A stretch of 64,000 nt of DNA, taken from Pseudomonadota bacterium (GTDB taxonomy: Bacteria; Pseudomonadota; Gammaproteobacteria; Steroidobacterales; Steroidobacteraceae). The stretch spans positions 62,001-126,000 of the forward strand of contig JAJZFQ010000006.1 of assembly GCA_021805275.1 (NCBI GenBank), written 5' to 3'. The position numbers and the translations under genes are program-made. Below the pieces are notes generated by a model, which saw only the letters and a program-made list of their open reading frames with translations, was not told the DNA's origin and made no database searches. This document shows, piece by piece, positions 31,818 to 41,300 of the stretch (the first letter of the stretch is position 1; every line of letters begins with the position of its first letter).

Positions 31818-32672
31818 ATGAAACTCCTGCGTTACGGCCCGGCCGGTCACGAGCAGCCTGGACTGCTCGACGGGCACGGGACCCTCCGCTCGCTCGCTGG
31901 GATCCTCGAAGATCTCACCGGTGAACATCTGGCGCCGCGAAGCCTTGCGCGCCTCGCTGCGATCGATTCGGCCTCACTGCCTGCCGTCAGCGGACGTCCG
32001 CGCCTGGGTGTCCCGATCGCCGGAACCCGCAAGTTTCTGGCCATCGGCCTGAACTATGCTGATCATGCCGTCGAGTCGCATCTGCCGATTCCCGCCGAGC
32101 CGGTGGTTTTCTCCAAGGCCATCAGCTGCCTGCAGGGTCCGAACGACGATGTCATCCTGCCCAGGGACTCCAAGAAGACCGATTGGGAAGTGGAGCTGGG
32201 CGTGGTCATCGGAACCACGGCCCGCTACGTCGCGCAAGACGAGGCACTCGAATACGTCGCCGGCTATCTGCTCGTGAACGATGTGTCCGAGCGGGAATAC
32301 CAGCTCGAGCGCGGCGGGACCTGGGACAAGGGCAAGGGCTGCGATACCTTCGGCCCGGTAGGGCCGTGGCTGGTGACGCCCGAGGAGGTCGGCGACGTGC
32401 AGAACCTGGACATGTGGCTCGAGGTCAACGGGGAGCGCCGCCAGAGCGGTAACACCCGCACCATGATCTTCGGCGTTGCGACGCTCATCAGTTACGTCAG
32501 CCGGTTCATGACCCTGGAGCCCGGCGACATCCTCACGACGGGTACGCCGCTTGGCGTCGGCATGGGCCAGAAACCCGAACCGGTGTACCTCTGCCCGGGC
32601 GACCGGATCCGGCTGGGCATCGAAAAGCTCGGCGAACAGCATCAGACTGTGTACGCTTGGAGGCGAAAGTAG
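31818..32672 (+). CDS. FAH-family hydrolase (2,4-diketo-3-deoxy-L-rhamnonate hydrolase / ureidoglycolate lyase type)
   Basis: 284 residues from ATG 31818. Fumarylacetoacetase-fold enzyme cleaving C-C bonds of acylpyruvate-type substrates with a divalent metal. Metal-ligand motifs are in order: FLAIGLNYADHAVES near residue 75, DWEVELGVVIG near 120 with the Glu ligands, LLVNDVSEREYQLERGG near 150, and TTGTPLGVGMGQKP near 240. The closest recalled relatives act in the L-rhamnonate/L-fuconate pathway or are labelled ureidoglycolate lyase. The former fits the next gene, an LldD-type dehydrogenase that could oxidise the L-lactate produced. No ribosome site is strong. Exact substrate uncertain. Confidence 0.8.
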   Translation: MKLLRYGPAGHEQPGLLDGHGTLRSLAGILEDLTGEHLAPRSLARLAAIDSASLPAVSGRPRLGVPIAGTRKFLAIGLNYADHAVESHLPIPAEPVVFSKAISCLQGPNDDVILPRDSKKTDWEVELGVVIGTTARYVAQDEALEYVAGYLLVNDVSEREYQLERGGTWDKGKGCDTFGPVGPWLVTPEEVGDVQNLDMWLEVNGERRQSGNTRTMIFGVATLISYVSRFMTLEPGDILTTGTPLGVGMGQKPEPVYLCPGDRIRLGIEKLGEQHQTVYAWRRK

Positions 32673-32939
32673 GCGCCCGGGCGGCATGCGGGGGCTTTCG
32701 GCAGGGTGACGACATTGCCGCAGATCCCACGCAGTTCATCCCCGACGAGGACTTGGTGCAGCGCACCGCGCCTCAGCGGCATCGAGCGCGACCCTCATCG
32801 AGGGGGGCGCTCCAGATCCGCCGATCCCGCCTCAGCCATGCACACCATCGGACCGGCTCAATTCATCGCCGGCGGCCGAGGCGGTTTTTGCCCCGGATGA
32901 TCGCTGAACCCCCGATGCAACTGTAATCGGAGCGCGCAC

Positions 32940-34136
32940 ATGCCTTGGAAACGCCGATCCTTCACTGGCCGCAATCTCATGGCGGCCCAGAACATCGCCG
33001 ACCTGCGCGAGGCGGCCCGGCGCCGTGTGCCGGGTTTCGCCTTCGAATACCTCGAAGGCGGCGCGGAGGACGAGGTAACCCTGCACGGCAATCGTGCCGC
33101 CTGCGCGGCCCTGCGATTCGTGCCGCCAACCCTCATCAATACGGAAGGCAGGACGCTCACGACCGAATTGCTGGGTGCACCGAGCGGTGCGCCGCTGGCG
33201 ATCTCGCCGACCGGCCTGAACGGCATGCTGCATGCGGACGGGGATATTGCTCTCGCCCGCGCCGCCGCCGCGATCGGCATTCCCTATACCCTCAGCACGC
33301 TCTCGACCACGCTCCTGGAGGATGTCGCGAAGCACGCCGGCGGGCGCCTGTGGATGCAGCTGTATGTCATGCGCAACCGGGCGATCGCCGAAGACATCAT
33401 GCAGCGCGCTGCGGCCAGCGGCTACGAGGCGCTGCTGTTCACGACGGATGCCAATGTGTTCGGCAGCCGCGAGTGGGACAACCGCAACTATCGCAGTCCG
33501 GGCCGGCCACAGCTGCGCGCCAAGCTCGAGGTGCTGCGCCATCCCCGCTGGCTCACCCAGGTGCTGCTGCGCCAGGGCATCCCGCGCTTTCGCAACATCG
33601 AGAAGTTTCTGCCCCCGGGGGCGGCAAGCGCCGTCGGCGGCAGCACGATCATCCCACGGATGTTCGCCCCATCGATCACCTGGTCGGACATTGCCTGGAT
33701 CCGGGCGCATTGGCCGCACAAGCTCTTGGTGAAGGGCGTGCTCAACGTCGCCGATGCGCGCCGGGCGGCAGAGCTTGGCTGCGATGGCATCGTGCTGACG
33801 AACCACGGCGGCCGTCAGCTCGATTACTGCGTCGCGCCCATCGAAGTGCTGGGCGAAATCGCCGCCGAGGTCGGCAACCGCGTGACGGTGTTGATCGACA
33901 GCGGCTTTCGGCGCGGCACCGACATCGCCAAGGCGCTTGCCCTCGGCGCCGACGCGGTCATGGTCGGTCGCGCGACGCTCTATGGTCTCGCTGCGGCCGG
34001 TGAGCCCGGCGTGCGGCGCGCCCTGGCGATGCTCACCGTCGAACTCGACCGGGTGCTCGGTCAGATGGGTTGCCGCACCGTGGCGGATCTCGGGCCGCAC
34101 CTGCTGCGCGGCCCCGGCGTGGCAGACCGCCCATAG
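32940..34136 (+). CDS. FMN-dependent alpha-hydroxy-acid dehydrogenase (LldD type)
   Basis: 398 residues from ATG 32940, with GGAG seven bases upstream. A membrane-associated FMN TIM-barrel family oxidising L-lactate, mandelate or similar 2-hydroxyacids to 2-oxoacids. Motifs: FAFEYLEGGAEDEVT near residue 33, AISPTGLNGMLHADGD near 85, the catalytic-base segment LTNHGGRQLD near 285 and the FMN-phosphate site DSGFRRGTDIAKALALGADA near 320. 267 bases separate it from the FAH gene. L-lactate is a reasonable substrate in this context, but the family has several specificities. Confidence 0.85.
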   Translation: MPWKRRSFTGRNLMAAQNIADLREAARRRVPGFAFEYLEGGAEDEVTLHGNRAACAALRFVPPTLINTEGRTLTTELLGAPSGAPLAISPTGLNGMLHADGDIALARAAAAIGIPYTLSTLSTTLLEDVAKHAGGRLWMQLYVMRNRAIAEDIMQRAAASGYEALLFTTDANVFGSREWDNRNYRSPGRPQLRAKLEVLRHPRWLTQVLLRQGIPRFRNIEKFLPPGAASAVGGSTIIPRMFAPSITWSDIAWIRAHWPHKLLVKGVLNVADARRAAELGCDGIVLTNHGGRQLDYCVAPIEVLGEIAAEVGNRVTVLIDSGFRRGTDIAKALALGADAVMVGRATLYGLAAAGEPGVRRALAMLTVELDRVLGQMGCRTVADLGPHLLRGPGVADRP

Positions 34137-34717
34137 CGGCTCGCTGCGCAGCGCCCCGGCACACGTGGCTCAGGCGGGCGTGCCCCGACGGCGCACTGCG
34201 TCGATCCGCAGCCGACCGTGCGGCAGCCTCGCGGCGAGCGCGCGGTACCGGTCACGACATTGCGCGCCGCGGTCGGCTCCAGGGCCCGGCGGATCTCCGT
34301 CAGGGTCTCCAGAAACGCATCGTCCAGGCCCAACCGTAGTCGCCAGGCGAGCACGTCGGCGTCGAAATAATTCCAGAAGACCGCATCGCGCACGCGTGTC
34401 CCGACGCGGGTCTTGGGTACCACGAACCCCTTCGCGGCAAGCGTCTTCATGACTTCGCGCAGCACGGTGCGCGAGACGTGGAATCGGGCAGCGAGTTCGG
34501 CCTCCGCGGGCATCGTGCTGCCCGGGGCGTAGCGTCCCTGCAGGAGTTCGGTGCCGAGAATCGCCGCGATCTGGTCATGGCTGGAGCGGCCACGCTCCGG
34601 GTCGAGCAAGCTGAACCGTGGCACGGGGCGCGGCGCGGCCGCCGGCCGCGGCGTACCGGATTCATCGACCTCGCGATGCTCGCGTGGGGCCCGATCATGC
34701 ATGCTTGAAACACCCAC
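34061..34717 (-). pseudogene. FadR-type GntR regulator lacking its sensor domain
   Basis: The N-terminal part is a good GntR winged helix: DQIAAILGTELLQGRYAPGS, then AELAARFHVSRTVLREVMKT and a wing ending VPKTRVGTRV. FCD-domain homology starts (FDADVLAWRLRLGLDDAFLE, LTEIRRALEPTAA) and then stops abruptly at about 34265. The remaining ~65 residues are low-quality Arg/Gly/Pro-rich sequence that overlaps the end of the LldD-type gene. About 100 residues of the alpha-helical ligand-binding domain are missing. GTG 34717 or ATG 34702 can be the start. It probably once controlled the FAH/LldD genes; now it may be dead or act as an unliganded repressor. Confidence 0.65.
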
Positions 34718-35158
34718 TGATGTGCATAATACGGGTCCGGACGCCGCCGGGCATTGGCCGGACAGCTCGAGTGGGCACCATTCCCCTCATCTGGTAAGAC
34801 GCTCGGCAGTCAAAAACCTCCTCGCTCGGCCCGGCTCTCGCCCGTGTGCCCCGGGGAGTGGGCGGTTCCGCGGTGCCGAGCCTCGCGCGCGCTGAGCCGG
34901 GTGCACGGGCAAGCCGTTACAGTGTGCAGCAGTGTCATCGTTCCGCAGCGCTCGGGCGAGCGCGGCCCCATCGACTTGACCGGAGGCGCGATTGCGATAT
35001 TTTAATTTCCTCACCCTACCCTCAGCCGAGGCAACGCCCTGATCGACAGGCACCCGCGACGGGACGATCCTCGCCGCAGCAAGGACGGCAAGGGGTTTCG
35101 GAGTCGAGAACCGTTTGAACCGGATGCGGCGCGCGGCCGGCGCGGCGCCATCCGCTTC
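34718..35158. other. intergenic region before the glucoamylase-like gene
   Basis: About 440 bases. The right 120 bases (from 35039) are open in frame with the downstream gene and look coding. The rest has no recognised gene or RNA. An AT-rich patch at 34990-35010 could be part of a promoter. Confidence 0.4.
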
Positions 35159-36616
35159 GTGCTGACCGTCGCATGCGCGCTGGCGGTCCTCGCCGCGGTG
35201 CGCGCCCGGGCGGCTGCGCTGCCCACCCTGCCGCTGTCGGGCGCAGCCATCCGCCGGATCGCCGCGCACCCGCAGGGCATGTACCTCGACATCGAGCGGC
35301 GCACCTTCGAGTATTTCTGGCAGACCACCGATCCGCAGACCGGACTCGCGCCCGATCGTTGGCCCACCCCGGCGCCTTCGAGCATCGCCGCGACGGGCTT
35401 TGCCCTTACCGCCGAAGTCATCGGCGCCGAGCGCGGCTACGTCTCGCGACGGGCGGCCGCCGAGCGGGTGCGCACGACGCTCGCCTTCCTGCTGAGCCTG
35501 CCGCAGGGTCCGCAGCGCACCGGCGAGGCGGGCTACCACGGCTTCTTCTATCACTTTCTGAACCTGCACACCGGGCTGCGTGCCCCGCGCAGCGAGCTGT
35601 CCACCATCGACACCGCGCTGCTCATGGCCGGGGTGCTCACGGCCGGAGGCTACTTCGACAAACCGACGCCACTCGAGCGGCAGGTGCGCGCGATGGCCCG
35701 CAAGCTGTACCTGCGGGTGGACTGGCGCTGGGCCGAGCCCGGCGGCGACCCGCGCGTCAGCGTCGCCTGGTTTCCGACGACCGGCTTCGCCCATCTGCGT
35801 TGGGCCGGCTACAACGAGGCGTCCCTGTTGTACATCCTCGGCATGGGCTCACCGACGCATCCGCTGCGCGCCGATGCCTGGCGGGCCTGGACGTCCACCT
35901 ACGGCTCGGACTGGCGCCACCTCGATGGCCAGACCATGCTCGCCTTCGGCCCGCAGTTCGGCTACCAGTACACGGCCGTGTGGATCGACCTGCGGGGCAT
36001 CGCCGACGAGTTCATGCGCGCGCACGGGGAGACTTACTTCGGCAACGCGCGGCGCGCCACCCGCGCGCAGCGTCAGTACGCGATCCGCGACCCGCTCGGC
36101 TGGGACGGTTACGGTCCAGATATCTGGGGCCTGACGACCTGCGACGGTCCCGGCGACGTGCGGGCGCCGTTTCGTCACGGCCAGCGCCGGTTCTACAGTT
36201 ACGTCGCCCGTGGCATCGCGCCACCGTACGTCGACGACGGCACTCTGGCCCCGACCGCGGTGGTCGGCTCGCTGCCGTTCGACCCGCGGATCGTCACGCT
36301 CGCGACCACCGCGCTGCTGCGCACCTACGGCACGCTGATCTACACGCACTACGGGTTTCTCGATGCATTCAATCCCAGCTTCACGGATGCCGCGCTCGCG
36401 CGGCACGGGCACGTGGTGCCCGGATTGGGCTGGGTCGACGGCAACTACCTCGGCATCGACCAGGGCCCGATCCTCGCGATGATCGCCAATGAGTACGGCG
36501 GTCTGGTCTGGCGCATCCTGCGGCACGACCCGTACGTCCGCCGCGGTTTGCGCCGCGCCGGCTTCAGGGGCGGCTGGCTGCAGTCCCCGGCCGGCCGCGC
36601 GCGCCACGCACGCTGA
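35159..36616 (+). CDS. secreted glucoamylase-family protein (PF10091, GH144-like)
   Basis: 485 residues from GTG 35159. An (alpha/alpha)6-barrel glycoside hydrolase related to GH144 beta-1,2-glucanases and glycoamylases; blocks include RRTFEYFWQTTDPQTGLAPD near residue 47, GYHGFFYHFLNLHTG near 125, GYNEASLLYILGMGSP near 220 and WGLTTCDGPG near 325. The signal-like helix (ACALAVLAAVRARA) begins right at the GTG, without the basic n-region it needs. Basic sequence (GRRGAIRF) precedes it in frame, and the frame is open back to 35006. No ATG exists there; a CTG at 35039 has GAGG seven bases upstream. So the true start is probably further upstream and non-standard. Confidence 0.75.
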   Translation: MLTVACALAVLAAVRARAAALPTLPLSGAAIRRIAAHPQGMYLDIERRTFEYFWQTTDPQTGLAPDRWPTPAPSSIAATGFALTAEVIGAERGYVSRRAAAERVRTTLAFLLSLPQGPQRTGEAGYHGFFYHFLNLHTGLRAPRSELSTIDTALLMAGVLTAGGYFDKPTPLERQVRAMARKLYLRVDWRWAEPGGDPRVSVAWFPTTGFAHLRWAGYNEASLLYILGMGSPTHPLRADAWRAWTSTYGSDWRHLDGQTMLAFGPQFGYQYTAVWIDLRGIADEFMRAHGETYFGNARRATRAQRQYAIRDPLGWDGYGPDIWGLTTCDGPGDVRAPFRHGQRRFYSYVARGIAPPYVDDGTLAPTAVVGSLPFDPRIVTLATTALLRTYGTLIYTHYGFLDAFNPSFTDAALARHGHVVPGLGWVDGNYLGIDQGPILAMIANEYGGLVWRILRHDPYVRRGLRRAGFRGGWLQSPAGRARHAR

Positions 36617-36728
36617 GCGTCCTGCGCGTGAGGGGCATGCGCGCCGGCGGGCGGCAAATGCTCTACCATCCCTCTGCCGGGCATCACGCGTCACGCTTCA
36701 GCCGGCCTGCCGTCCCGGAGAGACAGCC

Positions 36729-38324
36729 ATGAAACGCACACGCCTGTTGGTTCTGCTGATTGCGCTGCTCTGTGGTGTCGACGCGCACGGCCGGGTGGCG
36801 CCGGCGGGCCCGACGCGTGGCGCGGCCACCGAGGTCCTGCACATCGATGCGCGGGCAGCCGGTAGCCCATTGCCGCACTTCTGGGAACACATGTTCGGCT
36901 CGGGCCGGGCGCTGCTCGTGCTGCGCGCGGACTACCAGCGCGATCTGGGCATGATGGCCGCGGCCACCGGCATCCGCTACGTGCGCTTCCACGGCTTGCT
37001 GGACGACCACGTCGGGCTGGCGGACGGACCGGCCGTCCTGTTTTACAACCCGCGCGATGGCAAGGCCGCTGCCCACGCGCCCTACAACTTTTCCTACGTC
37101 GATCAGATCATGGATGCCCTGCGCGCGCAGGGCGTGCGGCCGTACGTCGAGCTGGACTTCATGCCGAAGTCCCTGGCGAGCAACCTGAAGCTGGTGCAGC
37201 CGTTCTGGTACCGACCCAACGTCTCGCCGCCGCGCAGCTATGCGGCGTGGGACCGCATGATCAAGGCGCTGGCCCGCCACTTCATCGCGCGTTACGGCAT
37301 CGACGAGGTATCGCGCTGGTATTTCGAGGTCTGGAACGAGCCGAACTTGAGCTTCTGGGGCGGTGTGCCGAAGCAGCGCACCTATTTCACGCTCTACGAT
37401 CAGACCGCCCGCACGCTAAAAAGCGTCAGTGCGCGGCTGCGGGTCGGTGGACCGGCGAGCGCGCAGGCGGCCTGGGTCACGGCATTTCTGCGCCACGTCG
37501 CCGCCGTGCACGCACCGATCGACTTCGTCAGCACGCACGTCTACGGCAACGACACCGCCGAGCACGTGTTCGGGACCCGCGCCCACGTCACGCGGCGCAC
37601 GATGGTCTGCCGCGCGGTGCGCAAGGTGCACCGGGAGATCGCCCGCTCGGCCTTTCCCCAGCTGCCGCTGATTCTGTCGGAATTCAACGCCAGCTACAGC
37701 AACGAGCCGGATGTGACCGATACTCCCTACATGGGACCGTGGATCGCCACGACGATCCGGCAGTGCGACGGGTTGCTGCAAGCAATGAGTTACTGGACCT
37801 TCTCGGACGTGTTCGAGGAGGGCGGAGTGATCCGCTCGCCGTTCTACGGCGGCTTCGGACTGATCGCCGAGCACGACATCCCCAAGGCGTCGTTCAACGC
37901 CTTCGCGTTGCTGCACAAGCTCGGCCACGTGCGCCTCGATCCACACGCCCGCTCAGCGCTGATCACGCGGACTCACGCCGGATCGCTGGTGCTCGCGCTG
38001 TGGGACTATTCCCCGCCGGATGGCCGCGGCCCGCGCTACACGCCGCCGCCGGCACATCGCGCCGAGCGCATTTTCGAGATAACGGTCCAGGGGCTGGCGC
38101 CGGCCGCCACGGGGCTGCTGTGGCGCGTCGATGACCGGCACAGCAACGTGCTGGGCGCCTACGACGCCATGGGTCGGCCCGCCTGGCCGACACCGAAGCA
38201 GATTGCCGTGCTGCGCGCGGCGGGCCGGCTCGCGCCACCGCGGACCGTGCACCTGACGGCCGGGCGGATCGAACTCGCCGTGCCCCAGCACGGCCTGGCA
38301 TTGCTGCTGCTGCGCCGCAACTGA
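36729..38324 (+). CDS. secreted GH39 family glycoside hydrolase (beta-xylosidase-like)
   Basis: 531 residues from ATG 36729 with GGAGAG upstream and a clear signal peptide (MKRTRLLVLLIALLCGVDAHG). The TIM-barrel GH39 domain carries the acid/base Glu in RWYFEVWNEPNL near residue 205 and the nucleophile Glu in LPLILSEFNASYS near 318. The C-terminal ~110 residues form a beta-sandwich. GH39 enzymes retain configuration and release xylose or, in some, other sugars. Its neighbour is another secreted glycosidase, and the FAH/LldD pair could use deoxysugar products; this link is speculative. Confidence 0.88.
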   Translation: MKRTRLLVLLIALLCGVDAHGRVAPAGPTRGAATEVLHIDARAAGSPLPHFWEHMFGSGRALLVLRADYQRDLGMMAAATGIRYVRFHGLLDDHVGLADGPAVLFYNPRDGKAAAHAPYNFSYVDQIMDALRAQGVRPYVELDFMPKSLASNLKLVQPFWYRPNVSPPRSYAAWDRMIKALARHFIARYGIDEVSRWYFEVWNEPNLSFWGGVPKQRTYFTLYDQTARTLKSVSARLRVGGPASAQAAWVTAFLRHVAAVHAPIDFVSTHVYGNDTAEHVFGTRAHVTRRTMVCRAVRKVHREIARSAFPQLPLILSEFNASYSNEPDVTDTPYMGPWIATTIRQCDGLLQAMSYWTFSDVFEEGGVIRSPFYGGFGLIAEHDIPKASFNAFALLHKLGHVRLDPHARSALITRTHAGSLVLALWDYSPPDGRGPRYTPPPAHRAERIFEITVQGLAPAATGLLWRVDDRHSNVLGAYDAMGRPAWPTPKQIAVLRAAGRLAPPRTVHLTAGRIELAVPQHGLALLLLRRN

Positions 38325-38343
38325 GCGGCCTGCCGCGGCGCTC

Positions 38344-41300
38344 TCAGCGCAGTACGACCAGCAGATCCTTCGGGTCCACCTGCTGCCCGGGCGTGACCAG
38401 CACCTCGGCGACCTCGCCGTCGATGTCGGCGCGCACCTGGGTCTCCATCTTCATCGCCTCGAGGCTCACCAGCACATCGCCGCGTGCCACCTTGCGCCCC
38501 GGGCTGACGGCGATGGTGGCGACCGTGCCCGGCATCGGCGCGCCGACCTGCCGGGCATCGCCCGGTTCGGCCTTGCGCTGCGGCGGACGCTTGGCGACCT
38601 GGCTGCGGTCCGCCACCCGCAGCGACCGGGGTTGCCCGTTGAGCTCCATGAACACCGTGCGCGTGCCGTCCTCGTGCACTTCGCTGCAGGCTACGTACCG
38701 CACGAACAGCCGCTTGCCGCGCTCCAGGTCGACGCTGATCTCGTCTCCCGGCTCCATACCGTAGAAAAAGACCGAGGTCGGCAGGATCCCGACGTCGCCG
38801 TAGCGCGCCTGTCCGGCGGCGTACTCGAGCCAGACCTTCGGATACATCAGATAAGAGGCGAGATCGTCCTCGCCGACCGTGCGCGGCGTGGCCTTCTGGA
38901 TCCTGGCCCGCTCGGCCGCCAGGTCCACCGGCGGCATGGCCGCGCCGGGCCGCTGCTCGAGCGGGCGCTCGCCCTTGAGTACCTTGCGCTGCAGCGTCGG
39001 CGGAAATCCGCCGTAGGGTTGACCGAGATCGCCGTGAAAGAACTGTACGACCGACTCCGGGAACGGCACGTCGATGTCCGGGTCCAGCACCTGCTGCGGG
39101 GTCAGGCCGCTGGTCACCATCAGCAGGGCCATGTCGCCCACGACCTTGGAGCTCGGTGTGACTTTGACGATGTCTCCGAACATCTGGTTGACGTCCGCAT
39201 AGGCCTGCGCGACCTGCGGCCAGTGCGCGCTGTCGATGCCGAGCGCGCGGGCCTGCTCGCGCAGGTTGGTATATTGCCCGCCCGGCATGCCGTGCACGTA
39301 CACCTCGGAGGCTCCCGAGCGGATCTCGCTCTCGAACGCACAATACAGCCGGCGTACCTGCTCCCAATACGACGACAGCAGACGCAGGCTCGCCGGGTCG
39401 ATGCCCGGATCGCGTGGCCCGTGGCGCAGGGCCTCGACGATCGAGCCGAGGTTCGGCTGCGAGGTGAGGCCGCTCATCGCGTCGATGGCCCCGTCGATGG
39501 CATCGGCCCCGGCCTCCACCGCGGCCAGCACGCTGGCGGCGGCAATGCCGCTGGTGTCATGGGTGTGAAAATGAACCGGCAGGCCGATTTCCTCCTTCAG
39601 CGCCTTGATCAGGGTGAACGCCGCGCGCGGCCGGCACAATCCGGCCATGTCCTTGATGCCGAGTACATGCGCACCGGCGGCCTTCAGCTCCCGAGCGAGC
39701 CGCAGGTAGTAATCGAGCGTGTACTTGCGCTCACCGGGGTCGCTGAGGTTGCCGGTGTAGCAGATCGCCGCCTCGCACAGGCGGCCGCTTTCGAGCACCG
39801 CGTCGATGGCGACGCGCATGTTCTCGACCCAGTTGAGCGAGTCGAAGATGCGGAACACATCGATGCCGCGCTCGGCCGCCCGCTTGACGAACAAGCGCAC
39901 CACGTTGTCCGGATAATTGGCGTACCCGACCGCGTTGGCCGAGCGCAGCAGCATCTGCAGCAGCAGATTCGGCATCCGCTCGCGCAACACCGCCAGGCGC
40001 TGCCAGGGATCCTCGTGCAGGAAGCGCATCGCCACATCGAACGTCGCGCCGCCCCAGCACTCCACCGAGAGCAGCTGCGGGGCGAGACTGGCGTAGTACG
40101 GGGCGATCGCCGCCATGTCGATGGTGCGCATGCGCGTGGCGAGCAGCGACTGGTGCGCATCGCGCATGGTGGTATCGGTGAGCAGTACCCGACGCTCGGC
40201 GAGCATCCAGCGGGCGAAGCCTTCCGGGCCCAGCTCCTCGAGCCGCTGCTTGGTGCCCGCCGCCGGCTCGCCAAGCGCCACCGGCGGCAGCTTCGGCGTC
40301 TCGATCCGCTCTGGGCGTGGCCGCGCGCGCGTCTCCGGGTTGCCGTTGACGATGGTCTCGGCGATGTAGGTGAGGATGCGGGTTGCGCGGTCGCGTTTGC
40401 GCGGCCACTGGAACAGCTCCGGTGTCTCATCGATGAACCGGGTCGTGTACGCGCCGTCGGCAAAGCGCGGATGGGTGATCAGCTGGTCGAGAAAGCGCAG
40501 GTTCGTGACCACGCCGCGGATGCGGAACTCCCACAGCGCGCGGTGCATGCGCGCGATGGCCTCCTGGGGCGTCGAGGCCCAGGAGGTCACCTTCACCAGC
40601 AGCGAGTCGTACGAGCGGGTGATGATGGCGCCGGTGTAGGCCGTGCCGGCATCGAGCCGGATGCCGAAGCCTGCCGGGCTGCGATAGGCGCTGATCTTGC
40701 CGTAGTCGGGGATGAAGTTGTTTTCCGGGTCCTCGGTCGTCACCCGGCACTGCAGCGCATGGGACTGGATGCGGATGTCCTGCTGAGCCGGCACGCCGCT
40801 CTCGGGAGTGCCGAGCCGCGCGCCCTCGGCGATGTGGATCTGTGCCTTGACCAGGTCGATGCCCGTGGCGCACTCGGTGACGGTGTGCTCGACCTGGATG
40901 CGGGGGTTGACCTCGATGAAGTAAAACTGGCCGGTGTCGGCGTCCTGCAGAAACTCCACGGTCCCGGCGTTGCGGTAGCGGGCCGCACGGCCGATGGCGA
41001 GCGCCGCGGCGCAGATCTCGGCGCGCTGCGCCGCGGTGAGAAACACCGCCGGGGCGCGCTCGACCACCTTCTGGTTGCGCCGCTGCACCGTGCAGTCGCG
41101 CTCGAACAGGTGCACCAGCGTGCCGTGCGCGTCGCCGAGGATCTGCACCTCCACGTGCCGCGCCCGGCGCACCAGCTTCTCGAGATACACCTCGTCGTTG
41201 CCGAAGGCCGCTTTCGCTTCCCGCCGGGCGGGGGGCAGCAGCTCCTGCAGCTGCTGATCGCTCTCGACGACGCGCATGCCGCGCCCGCCGCCGCCCCAGC

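Noticed and set aside
36489..36728. Upstream extension of the GH39 frame
   Set aside because: Overlaps the end of the glucoamylase-like gene; ATG 36729 has a signal peptide and a ribosome site.
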